NCBI GenBank assembly: GCA_964585305.1
Contig: CAZPDM010000081.1
Coordinates: 1 to 21,614 of the forward strand
Direction of reading: 5' to 3'
DNA from: CAZPDM01 sp964585305
GTDB taxonomy: Bacteria > Planctomycetota > Uabimicrobiia > Uabimicrobiales > JABWCH01
Length of the DNA stretch: 21,614 bases
Position 1 is the first letter of the stretch. Every line of letters starts with the position of its first letter. Both the position numbers and the translations under genes were made by a program. Positions 1-7,846 of the stretch are shown in pieces. The notes beneath the pieces were generated by a model. It did not search any database, was not told the DNA's origin, and worked only from the letters and a program-made list of their open reading frames with translations.

Positions 1-2
1 TA

Positions 3-152
3 GTAGAAATAAGAGACTATGGAATCCCCAGGGAAAAGAAATGGAGCCTCACCCTCATCCCTAACCGCGATACCTACCAACTCCTCATCAGCTATAACAT
101 AGAAGACGAACGCAACTTCGCAACCAGTACAATAAAAATGGAAGTGAAGTAA
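3..152 (+). CDS. 3' end of an unrecognised protein (partial)
   Basis: An open frame runs from the window edge to a TAA stop at 150-152 and gives 49 residues, ending in TSTIKMEVK. The start lies outside the window. The visible part alternates hydrophobic and polar residues (WSLTLIP, YQLLISYNI), which suggests beta strands, but I do not recognise a family. Its codons favour C in third position (ctc, acc, atc, cgc) far more than the other genes here, which mostly end in A or T, so it may come from a differently biased or highly expressed gene. It converges with the minus-strand PEP-CTERM remnant, and the hairpin at 288-332 would end it. Confidence 0.55.
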   Translation, partial: VEIRDYGIPREKKWSLTLIPNRDTYQLLISYNIEDERNFATSTIKMEVK

Positions 153-276
153 GATAAGCCGATACGATAAAAAAATTATCATATAGATCAAAAAAAATCG
201 TTTCCACATTTGGCCAAATTGGTTTGATATTTTGCTTAACTTCCTTAAGAAAATTTTCCATTTCTACAGTAAAAAC

Positions 277-356
277 AGCATATCAACAAAAAATGCCTGA
301 ACTTTCTAACCAGAAAGCTCAGGCATTTTTTTATCTTCTCAGACAAAATCCTTATA
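277..356. repeat. 80-bp dispersed repeat, copy 1 (terminator cassette)
   Basis: This stretch is nearly identical to 11989-12066. The differences are a few substitutions and a 2-base length change. It starts agcatatcaa and ends gacaaaatccttata, and it contains a complete terminator hairpin. Read on the minus strand, it begins with the TAA stop codon of the gene that ends there, and the same is true of copy 2. Confidence 0.85.
288..332. terminator. Bidirectional rho-independent terminator
   Basis: The stem pairs AAAAAATGCCTGA with TCAGGCATTTTTT. It continues through one mismatch into CTTTC/GAAAG around the loop taacca. There are A and T runs on both sides. It lies between the convergent partial gene (ends at 152) and the minus-strand PEP-CTERM remnant (ends at 352), so it can serve both. 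Confidence 0.85.
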
Positions 357-940
357 TTTTCAATTTCCCTGCTTTTGCATATACAAAAGCAAAAAAAGAC
401 ATAGCCAGCATAAGTATTGTAGATGTTTCGGGAATGACAGAATTATCTGTTATGGTAATATTGCTAACGACCCAAGATTCATCGCTTTCAATCTGATTGA
501 TGGTAGATGCAAAACTTAGTGTTAGCAAAGTCCCTGTAAAAGCCATTGTAACAGAAACGTCAGCGTATCTTTTAATACCGCCCAGGGAGCTGGGAAATTT
601 CCACTATACGCATCCCAACCTACTGTTGAATTGTATTGAGTAACAGTTTTGCTCCATATTACAGATGAATTTACACTTGCCGATCCTGTTTCTATATCCC
701 AACTATCAATGGCCCAATATCGAAAACTGATAGTCACGCTTGTCTGTGTACCGGATAAAGTGAAATTTTTCTGGATAGATGGAACATCATTAAACCATGA
801 ACATAACCATAATCTCATGCATTAGTCTGTTCATCATTAGACCAATCAGTCCCTATGGAGAGATGGGCTTTCTGTGTAAATAGTCGCAGCAGAAACAGTG
901 CAATCAAAAAAAAGGATAATATAAGTAAAATATGTATTTT
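352..940 (-). pseudogene. Frameshifted PEP-CTERM-anchored secreted protein remnant
   Basis: Three minus-strand frames join into one broken secreted protein. Frame 1 (940-815) is a very hydrophobic segment (LLILSFFLIALFLLRLF), like a signal peptide. It has no ATG and starts directly after the TAA of the dynamin gene, in the same frame. Frame 2 (818-522) encodes a beta-rich domain with TSVTISFRYWAIDSWDIETG and GWDAYSGNFPAPW. Around 575-590 the sense moves to frame 3, giving GGIKRYADVSVTMAFTG, then INQIESDESWVVSNITI, and ends at 352 in VIPETST-ILMLAMSFFAFVYAKAGKLKI. That C-terminus has the layout of a PEP-CTERM/exosortase signal: P-E-x-S-T, a hydrophobic stretch and a basic end. PEP-CTERM proteins are normally exported and processed by an exosortase. 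The shifts could be real decay or draft-assembly errors near homopolymers. Confidence 0.6.
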
Positions 941-2950
941 TTACGCCATTTTCATGACTTTTTCTAAGTCTTCATCTATTTGGGTTAAAGTTTCCTGTTG
1001 TTGTTTTAAGCGAGTTTCTTCTTCTTTAATTTTGCCTTTTTTAGCACGGGCTTGTTGGATGGCTGTGTTCAGTTGTTGACTAATATCATCAATTCTAGCT
1101 TGGAACCCTTGTAAAACATACTTACGGAATGTCTCAAATTTTGCAGTGATGCTATTGCTAATATCATCCAGCATATTACCTAATGCAGCTTGCGTTCCTT
1201 TTGCAAAGGCTTCCCAAATTTTTGACTTGATTTCACCTTTAATGTTAGTTGTAAAATCTTTATGATAGAAGGATTTTAAGAAAATACCATAGCCTAATAT
1301 CCCTAGTAATAATATTGGATTGGACCAGCACAAAATAACAGCAACGGCAACATCTATAAAATTTGGCCACATATCTTTAATGATTGCTAACGCTCCTTTT
1401 CTACTTCCTTCCATTGCGCCGCCAGTACCTGCAGCCAAAAGCCCAACGATTCCGCCTAGTACTTTTCCTAATGCAGATGGCTCTTCATCATTAACTTCTT
1501 CCATAGTAACAGAGACTTGGCCTGTAATATTAGTACGAATTTGGCTGATCTGATCAAGAAATTCTTGGGCATGTTTTTCAAGCTGGGAAGTTGTTTGTTC
1601 CATATTTTTTTCAATGACTTGTTTGAGTTCGTTTTCTTTCCAATTGTTAATAAGACTATCTACTTTTTCTTTGAGAGCGTTTTGAATTTCTGTGATATAT
1701 TTTTTTACATTCCATAATGAACATTCTGGTTCGTAATTTACTAAAAATTTCTGAGTTTCCTCAGCAAGTTTTTCGTTAAATTTTTGGTAGGATGCTGCTA
1801 TTTTGCTTAGTAAATCGTCGCATTCTTTTGTCAGAATATCGGAAACATTTTGCTTACGTTCTTTGAGGTTGACAAGACCTGGCTGTATTTCTTCCCGCTT
1901 GGCTTCAAGCTGGCCAACTTCTTGCTTCAATATGTTAATATAATCAGGGAAATACTGAATTCCTTCTCGAATAATACTTCGAACGCCATGTACTGATTGC
2001 GCCATCTTAATCCAGCCTCTTTCACGCGCTAAAAAATCTTCCAAAGCGATTTCTAAAGCTGGAAAACCGCTATTGTTCAACAGCGAATCATTTTTCTTCT
2101 TTTTTCCTTCCAAAGCTTGTTTGCAGGAAACAAAGAAAACTCGCTTGCTAAATTGGTTTTGGAAAATAGCTCGCAAATATTTATCTGCGCGTTTTTTTAA
2201 GGCATCGTAAGCAGCTTCTCTACCTTCTTCAGCATCATCTAAAATATCAGCATAATTGGCTACAATAAAGAGATTTTCTGTGCTAAAAATAGGGCGTTCA
2301 GGATTAGCATATTCTTGTAAAAATTTCTGTTCGCTTGTGGAGAAAAACTGTTCGCAAGACAAAACAAGCACAGCCGCATCTAATTTACCAAGATAATCTT
2401 CTGTAATCTGTCGCCGAATTTCCGCTTCATTTAATCCTGGAGAATCAATAATTTCAACATTATTTTGACACAAAGCCAAAGGATAATAAAGCTCCATTTT
2501 TTTATAAGGCTGTCTTTCTAATTTTTCTTTTCCATTGCTATCCATAGTTAATTTAAAAGAGAGAGAATAAGGATTTGCATTTTCTTGTATAGTAATATAG
2601 TTAGCAATTTCTTCAACTGTAATTTCTTTTGGAGGTTGATTTTGATTAAAATGGAGAATAGCTTTAGGATTTTGTCCATATTTGACTTCTGTAATCACAG
2701 CCGTACAAGGAGGGACTTTGGCAGGCAAAATATCTTTCCCCAGCAAAGCATTGATAAGAGTTGATTTGCCACGTTTGAATTCGCCTAATACCATAATTTT
2801 GAATGTATCTTGCTGCAAACGTTGGGAAATAGTATCTAGCAGTTGATCCCTTTGTTGTAGCCCAATAGAATGCAAAGGCTCTTTCAATTTTTCGATGTCT
2901 TCTAATAACTTTCGACGGGCAATTTTAAAATCTTCATAGGTTTTAAACAT
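941..2950 (-). CDS. Dynamin-like GTPase, class A (669 aa), last gene of the array
   Basis: A bacterial dynamin-like large GTPase, a family that uses GTP hydrolysis to remodel or bridge membranes. The G domain has G1 GEFKRGKST at 56-64, the switch I threonine in PPCT about 83, G3 DSPG at 169-172, a degenerate G4 NYAD at 232-235 and VFFVSCKQAL as probable G5. Helical coiled-coil stalk follows. A membrane-inserting region at about 495-561 is a glycine/alanine stretch and then a long hydrophobic stretch. The C-terminal coiled coil ends in EKVMKMA. The start is the ATG at 2950, with GGAAAG upstream and an 8-base overlap (ATGTTTAA) with the previous gene. The frame stays open 44 codons further upstream, but that part lies inside the previous gene and lacks family similarity. 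It is close in length and motifs to the 670-aa member. Substrate membrane and role are unknown. Confidence 0.88.
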   Translation of the reverse strand: MFKTYEDFKIARRKLLEDIEKLKEPLHSIGLQQRDQLLDTISQRLQQDTFKIMVLGEFKRGKSTLINALLGKDILPAKVPPCTAVITEVKYGQNPKAILHFNQNQPPKEITVEEIANYITIQENANPYSLSFKLTMDSNGKEKLERQPYKKMELYYPLALCQNNVEIIDSPGLNEAEIRRQITEDYLGKLDAAVLVLSCEQFFSTSEQKFLQEYANPERPIFSTENLFIVANYADILDDAEEGREAAYDALKKRADKYLRAIFQNQFSKRVFFVSCKQALEGKKKKNDSLLNNSGFPALEIALEDFLARERGWIKMAQSVHGVRSIIREGIQYFPDYINILKQEVGQLEAKREEIQPGLVNLKERKQNVSDILTKECDDLLSKIAASYQKFNEKLAEETQKFLVNYEPECSLWNVKKYITEIQNALKEKVDSLINNWKENELKQVIEKNMEQTTSQLEKHAQEFLDQISQIRTNITGQVSVTMEEVNDEEPSALGKVLGGIVGLLAAGTGGAMEGSRKGALAIIKDMWPNFIDVAVAVILCWSNPILLLGILGYGIFLKSFYHKDFTTNIKGEIKSKIWEAFAKGTQAALGNMLDDISNSITAKFETFRKYVLQGFQARIDDISQQLNTAIQQARAKKGKIKEEETRLKQQQETLTQIDEDLEKVMKMA

Positions 2951-4364
2951 AACTTTCTTTCCATTCTTTCCATGCTTTCCAAGAACTAGAAAGCGATTGT
3001 TCAAATTGAGAAACAGTATCTTCAGGAGGAACAGAATACCTTTGAATAACCTCGATTTTTTGCTGATTAGATTGAGAATCAAGTTCAGTTGTGATTTGCT
3101 TTTCCTGTTTGTTTAACAACTCTTGCAAAGATGTCTGCAAATCTTGATTGAGTTTTTCTATGTTAGCGGCAATATTTGGGGCAATAGCTTGGTTAGCTTT
3201 TTTTCTGCGCTTGGGCCATGTTATCCGTGCATACAGCCATTTTATTATAGCAATCAGAATATCCCCAAGCCCAAAAGTAATTTTATCATTTATCCAACCA
3301 GGCAATTTCCAATTAAAAAAATGGGAGATAGTAAAATTTTCTGCAATATTCCAGGTAAAATTAGGAGAAATCTCATAATATTCTAAAGCTGGACATGTTA
3401 AGAACACTGACTTATTTTGATATTGATTTAACAGTTCTTTTTGTATAGCTTCAAATAAAGATTTCCATAGCATTTGACGCTCTTGGCTCAAGACATTAAG
3501 ATATTTTTCTGCATAATCTTCCCAAGATATTTGATGTAATTTTTCTGAAATGCTTTGTAAATTTTTCTTGAGATAATCTATTCCATAGTCTTTTGTATGA
3601 TGATAAACCTGGTTAATTTTTTGTATTTCTTGGTTAAATGATTCTGCAATATTCGCTAGAGAAAGAGTTTGCCCATTTAAATTATCTTGTTTCTTCTGCT
3701 TTTGTAAAATATCAAATTTGCTTTGGACCTCTTCCAGAAATTTTTGGATAGTATTTATCTGTTGCTGAAGGATTCTATCATTACGTTGATAGATTTCTTT
3801 GTTAATAAAATTAACAATATGAGAATCTGTCTTGAGCCAAAGTGGAATACTTTTATTTTTATTCGCAATACACCAGGTAAAAGAAGGAATAGGTTTAATC
3901 TCTTCCAAAAATCTAAGAATACGGGTATGGATTTCCACAAAATCATTTTCCGAGAGAAAATCGCATTTATTTAAAATAACTCCTACTTTACCAGAAAAAT
4001 GTTTACATAACTTACGAATCGTCATGGCTTCGTATGCACTTAAAGCCTGACTTGCAGAAAGCACCATCCAAATTTGATCATACTTAGACCAGGCTTCAAA
4101 ACCATGCAAAGGAAAAGGAATATCAGGATCATTTAAATTTGCAGATTCCTCGACATTAGCCATACAAGCCAATTGACTCTTGAGCATATTTAAAATACTG
4201 GTTTTACCACGCTTAAATTCGCCAACTAATAAGAGAGAGAGAGTTTGGGAATAAAGAGAAGATGCAATATGAACTATAGAACAACAGCCAAAAAACTCTG
4301 GCTGTTGTTCTATATAGCGATAAAATTGGCGAATGGCATCAGGAAGCCAGTTGAGTTCTGACAT
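2943..4364 (-). CDS. Degenerate dynamin-like GTPase lacking switch I and G3 (473 aa)
   Basis: The P-loop GEFKRGKTS at 48-56 matches the class A signature except for the order of the last two residues, and G4 is a standard NKCD at 132-135. Only about 75 residues separate them, against about 170 in the canonical members. No DxPG G3 and no PCT switch I can be seen; FPLHGFEAWSKYDQIW stands where G3 should be. Helices follow, then a hydrophobic segment at about 363-379 (GLGDILIAIIKWLYARI) before a basic WPKRRKK, then coiled coil. It probably binds nucleotide, but hydrolysis by the usual mechanism is doubtful. A role as a partner of the class A protein encoded next to it (8-base overlap) is inference. 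The start has a strong AAGGAGG nine bases upstream. Confidence 0.8.
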   Translation of the reverse strand: MSELNWLPDAIRQFYRYIEQQPEFFGCCSIVHIASSLYSQTLSLLLVGEFKRGKTSILNMLKSQLACMANVEESANLNDPDIPFPLHGFEAWSKYDQIWMVLSASQALSAYEAMTIRKLCKHFSGKVGVILNKCDFLSENDFVEIHTRILRFLEEIKPIPSFTWCIANKNKSIPLWLKTDSHIVNFINKEIYQRNDRILQQQINTIQKFLEEVQSKFDILQKQKKQDNLNGQTLSLANIAESFNQEIQKINQVYHHTKDYGIDYLKKNLQSISEKLHQISWEDYAEKYLNVLSQERQMLWKSLFEAIQKELLNQYQNKSVFLTCPALEYYEISPNFTWNIAENFTISHFFNWKLPGWINDKITFGLGDILIAIIKWLYARITWPKRRKKANQAIAPNIAANIEKLNQDLQTSLQELLNKQEKQITTELDSQSNQQKIEVIQRYSVPPEDTVSQFEQSLSSSWKAWKEWKESYV

Positions 4365-4401
4365 AGATAAAAACCTCCTTACTAGCTTTTAGCTATATGA
4401 A

Positions 4402-5640
4402 TTACTCGTGTTTTTTTTGTAAACAATCTAAATCTTGCTGAACACTTTGTTGTAAGTCCGCAAACAAATACTGGTGGTCAGCAAAATGTCTCTGCCATTG
4501 TTGAAGCGAAATAAGCTGTTGAGAACTTGCATTATTAGGAGAAAACGACTGTTTTTGAGAAGCCATAGATGTTTGAATTTTGCGAGAAATTACTTGGCAT
4601 GTGTCTAGAACAATTTTGATAGCACGATTCAGAATGATACATTCACGTTCCAAGTGAACAAACTCATCAAGGTCATTTTCAAAATTGCTTTGTAATTCTT
4701 CGTACTTTGCAATGTTTAAAGGCGTTTTCCCTTGTATCTTTTGCAATATTTTCTGACAAGCCAAAGGATAAATTTTTATACTCTTACTGATACCTAAATC
4801 ATTTTTGAGTTTTTTGCACAATAGCTTAACAACCTCTTCTAAAGCATGAATATCGTCATCTATTTCATCTGTTTCTATAGCTTCATCAGCTTTTGTTAAG
4901 ACAAGGAAAATTTTTTTTAAGTTTGCCTGATGATTTTTTAGAAAATCAAAAAAATCTTTTGGAACACTCTGTTGAGTTTGAAAAATTAAAAGACAGGCAT
5001 CTGCTTCTGTAAAAGCGATTTCTGTGGCTTTTTGGTGATCAGGATTCTCCACACCAACGCCTGGAGTATCTACTAAGACAAGGCCATCTTTCAAAAATCT
5101 ACTAGGATAGCGAACGATAATTTTTTTAATGATATTTCTTTGATTACCTTGGTATTTGATGGTTGTAAGATTATGCAGTAATTTGCTTACAATTTTTTCA
5201 TTGCGTTCTTTTAACCCTTGATATTCCATGAGTTCTTTATAAGGAACTAAAGGAGCTATTTTTTGACAAAAAACATGGGGATTCTCAAAAAAAGCAACAG
5301 TTTCACCTTTGTCTGACTGGATTTGAATATCAAAGCGTTCTCCATATTCCAAATATGTTAAAGCAGCGGTTGTTTGGTTTCCTAAACCACTTTTTAAAAG
5401 ATTCGGAGTTTGAAGCAACGCATTCAGAAATGTGCTTTTGCCGGTTTGGTATCTACCCGAAATAGCAATTTGATATGTTTTCTCTGCTAACATTTTTTTT
5501 ATAAATTGGCAATTAGAGTCAAAAATTTTCTTTTCTTGTTCATTTAATCCTACATGTTCCACATCATGGATCATCTGACTGAAATAATTAGAAAATTCCA
5601 TACGATGCAATTCATAGCGTGCTTGTAAATGTTTATTCAT
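4402..5640 (-). CDS. Head-only dynamin-like GTPase, class B (412 aa)
   Basis: A full G domain: G1 GRYQTGKST at 62-70, TT about 90-91 as switch I, G3 DTPG at 191-194 and G4 TKAD at 249-252. It resembles the upstream 702-aa protein from the N-terminus to about residue 355 (for example FLKDGL, DTPG, VPKDFFDFLKNH, LTKADEA, EIDDDI). The last about 37 residues (LFADLQQSVQQDLDCLQKKH) then align with the extreme C-terminus of the 702-aa protein (IFTQLQESIQQDLDILQNKH). The stalk and glycine-rich membrane paddle, about 285 residues, are missing. It is therefore a GTPase head joined to the terminal helix, probably soluble. It sits 39 bases after the 702-aa gene, as expected for a tandem duplicate. The ribosome binding site is weak (AAGAAG), so translation may depend on upstream genes. 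Confidence 0.83.
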   Translation of the reverse strand: MNKHLQARYELHRMEFSNYFSQMIHDVEHVGLNEQEKKIFDSNCQFIKKMLAEKTYQIAISGRYQTGKSTFLNALLQTPNLLKSGLGNQTTAALTYLEYGERFDIQIQSDKGETVAFFENPHVFCQKIAPLVPYKELMEYQGLKERNEKIVSKLLHNLTTIKYQGNQRNIIKKIIVRYPSRFLKDGLVLVDTPGVGVENPDHQKATEIAFTEADACLLIFQTQQSVPKDFFDFLKNHQANLKKIFLVLTKADEAIETDEIDDDIHALEEVVKLLCKKLKNDLGISKSIKIYPLACQKILQKIQGKTPLNIAKYEELQSNFENDLDEFVHLERECIILNRAIKIVLDTCQVISRKIQTSMASQKQSFSPNNASSQQLISLQQWQRHFADHQYLFADLQQSVQQDLDCLQKKHE

Positions 5641-5679
5641 GATAGTCTTCTTGATAATAATAGCTCCAGTAAATATTTC

Positions 5680-7788
5680 TTAAGCTATTTCATAAAATTT
5701 AGTACTTTGTAATCTTTGTTTTTCTTCTATTTGGTGTTTATTTTGAAGGATATCTAAATCTTGTTGTATACTTTCTTGAAGTTGGGTAAATATTATTTGG
5801 TAATCTTCTAAGCATGATTTCTGTTGTTGAAAGCCTGCGATTTCTTTTTGAATTTTTGCTTCTTCTGCTAAATTTTTTTGAATTAAAGCTTCAATTCTAT
5901 CGCGATATTCCTTACTATATTTTGTTACCATATTTTCTAAGAATTGTTGGAAACGATATTGGGCATTTTGTAAACTATTGCTATAGTTAGCAAAAAAAGT
6001 ATCCAGTTTAGGTGAAACAGTTTCTTGAATTTTTTGCCAAACTTTCGATTTTAATTCATCCAAAGATGGCTCGGAAAAAAGACCGCCTAATAAACCACCT
6101 AATAATAATCCTAAACCGCCTGTTGCTACTCCCAACAAGCCTCCGATAGCAAGTCCAAGCCCAATGCCTAACGCTCCACCAAATATTGTTCCGCTGGCAA
6201 TACCATCGCCAATATCATTATCTACTTGTTGAAAAATAGATTGAACATCAATGTTAGATATATAACTATCTTGATAATGGGCAAGTTGTGCCAAGGAATA
6301 ATCTAATTCCAATTGATCTTGCGGAAGTTGGCGATACAAAGTAACAAATCTTTGGTGTAATGTTTCGCTTATATCTCGAAAAATACTAGTTAAAAGATGA
6401 TTGTGAATTTCGCAGAGTTTTTGCAAATTTTGTGAAACTTGATACGAGCAGTAACCTTTAATTCTTTCAACAGATTGTTTCAGTTCATCGTTATTATTTG
6501 CACTATATATAGTATTTTGGAGATCATACATCACATTCGAACGAAATAATTCACAATTTTTACTTGTTTCTTTCTGAAAATGTTCAATTTTTTTACTGCC
6601 AAGATTCTCTAAATTCCAGCGATGTTGTTGTATAAAACTTGACAAATCCAGAATTCTTTTACTTTGTAATTCTTTTAATTTTTCTTGGGAATTTGTTGTG
6701 CGAGCTTGTATTTTTTCCTGAAGTTTTTGGCACATTGACAAAATCATTTTAGATATTTTAGAAAGAACTAAGCTTTTTCTTTCCAATTCTATAAATTGGA
6801 CTAAATCCTCTTCAAAGGATTTTTGTTGTTCGCGATAAATCTCAATGTTCGCCAGTCTTTTGCCAACAATGTCTTCGAGAATTTTTTCACATGCTAAGGA
6901 ATATACTTTAGGCTTGGAAAGTTTTAATCTTGCCGCAATGGTTTTACGAACTCCTCTGATAACATCAGACAATTGGCTATTGCCAATATCATCATCAATT
7001 TCATTTGCTTCCATAGCTTTATCAGCTTTAGTAACAACAAAAAATAGTTTGCTAAGATTTCTAATGTTGTGCTTTTCCAAAAATTCAAAATAATCTTTAG
7101 GAATATTTTGGTCAGCAGAAAACAACAAAACACAGGCATCTACTTTTTTAACTATTTCCTCTGTAACCTTTGAATGATCTGATTTTTCAATATCTGTCCC
7201 CGGAGTATCAATCAAAATAAGGCCATCTTTAAGAAAGTTAGATGGATAGGTAATAGTAATTCTTTCAATGGTGTCTTCTCTGGCATTTTCATCGTATTTT
7301 TGTGTTGTAATTTTATGGATAAATTCTGACATTTGTCGTTCTGTTTGTTCTTCTTTAGATTCCCAAAATCGAAAAAATGATGTTATTTTCTGAAAAAGAC
7401 TTTCCTGATCCTGCCGAAAAGAAAGCGTTTCTCCGTCTTTAAATGAAATTTGCAAATCCGAAATCTTGCCATATTTGATATATGTTGCTGCAGAGGTAGT
7501 GGGCATTCCTGCGCCAACTTTCAATAAATCTGGTGCGCGCAATAATGCGTTCAGAAATGTACTTTTACCAGTTTGAAATTTTCCAATAACTGCAATAGTA
7601 TAAGTTTTGTTTTGTAATAATGAGCAAATCTGTTTGTATGTTGTTTGATATTCTGGATCATCTTGGATCAGTTGGAAAATACTTTTTTCTTGCTCAAAGC
7701 TCTTTAAATTACTGTGAAACTCAGCAATTTGCAGTTCTTGCCTTGCTTGTACATCTTGCCTGTGTTGGGATACTTGCCAATCGTACAT
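5680..7788 (-). CDS. Dynamin-like GTPase, class B (702 aa)
   Basis: A full-length bacterial dynamin-like protein. G1 is GKFQTGKST at 69-77, switch I threonines are in PTTSAAT about 97-98, G3 is DTPG at 194-197 and G4 TKAD at 253-256. Long helical stalk segments lead to an unusually glycine-rich hydrophobic region at about 526-571 (GALGIGLGLAIGGLLG and onward). This should be the membrane-inserting paddle and resembles glycine-zipper helices. After it come a second coiled coil and a tail ending STKFYEIA. The start has AAAGGGAAA upstream. It is a paralogue of the 412-aa gene that follows and is clearly distinct from the GEFKRGKST pair, so the operon carries two dynamin lineages, as heterotypic bacterial dynamin pairs often do. 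Target membrane is unknown. Confidence 0.87.
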   Translation of the reverse strand: MYDWQVSQHRQDVQARQELQIAEFHSNLKSFEQEKSIFQLIQDDPEYQTTYKQICSLLQNKTYTIAVIGKFQTGKSTFLNALLRAPDLLKVGAGMPTTSAATYIKYGKISDLQISFKDGETLSFRQDQESLFQKITSFFRFWESKEEQTERQMSEFIHKITTQKYDENAREDTIERITITYPSNFLKDGLILIDTPGTDIEKSDHSKVTEEIVKKVDACVLLFSADQNIPKDYFEFLEKHNIRNLSKLFFVVTKADKAMEANEIDDDIGNSQLSDVIRGVRKTIAARLKLSKPKVYSLACEKILEDIVGKRLANIEIYREQQKSFEEDLVQFIELERKSLVLSKISKMILSMCQKLQEKIQARTTNSQEKLKELQSKRILDLSSFIQQHRWNLENLGSKKIEHFQKETSKNCELFRSNVMYDLQNTIYSANNNDELKQSVERIKGYCSYQVSQNLQKLCEIHNHLLTSIFRDISETLHQRFVTLYRQLPQDQLELDYSLAQLAHYQDSYISNIDVQSIFQQVDNDIGDGIASGTIFGGALGIGLGLAIGGLLGVATGGLGLLLGGLLGGLFSEPSLDELKSKVWQKIQETVSPKLDTFFANYSNSLQNAQYRFQQFLENMVTKYSKEYRDRIEALIQKNLAEEAKIQKEIAGFQQQKSCLEDYQIIFTQLQESIQQDLDILQNKHQIEEKQRLQSTKFYEIA

Positions 7789-7809
7789 AGTTTCCCTTTA
7801 ATTTTTCTA

Positions 7810-7839
7810 TCTCCCAAGACTGAAAAAAGGCTTGGGAGA
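7810..7839 (-). promoter_or_regulatory. Intercistronic hairpin between 670-aa and 702-aa genes
   Basis: A perfect 9-bp stem, TCTCCCAAG with CTTGGGAGA, around a 12-base loop fills most of the 58-base gap. On the transcribed strand it is followed by TAGAAAAATT rather than a U-tract, so it looks more like an mRNA stability or processing element than a terminator. Confidence 0.5.
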
Positions 7840-7846
7840 ATTTTAC

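Noticed and set aside
224..496. Plus-strand open frame of 90 codons
   Set aside because: Runs through the terminator hairpin and antisense to the PEP-CTERM remnant; no start signals.
2951..3082. Upstream 44-codon extension of the 669-aa dynamin gene
   Set aside because: It lies inside the preceding gene. The ATG at 2950 has a good ribosome binding site, and the N-terminus then matches the 670-aa paralogue in length and motif positions.
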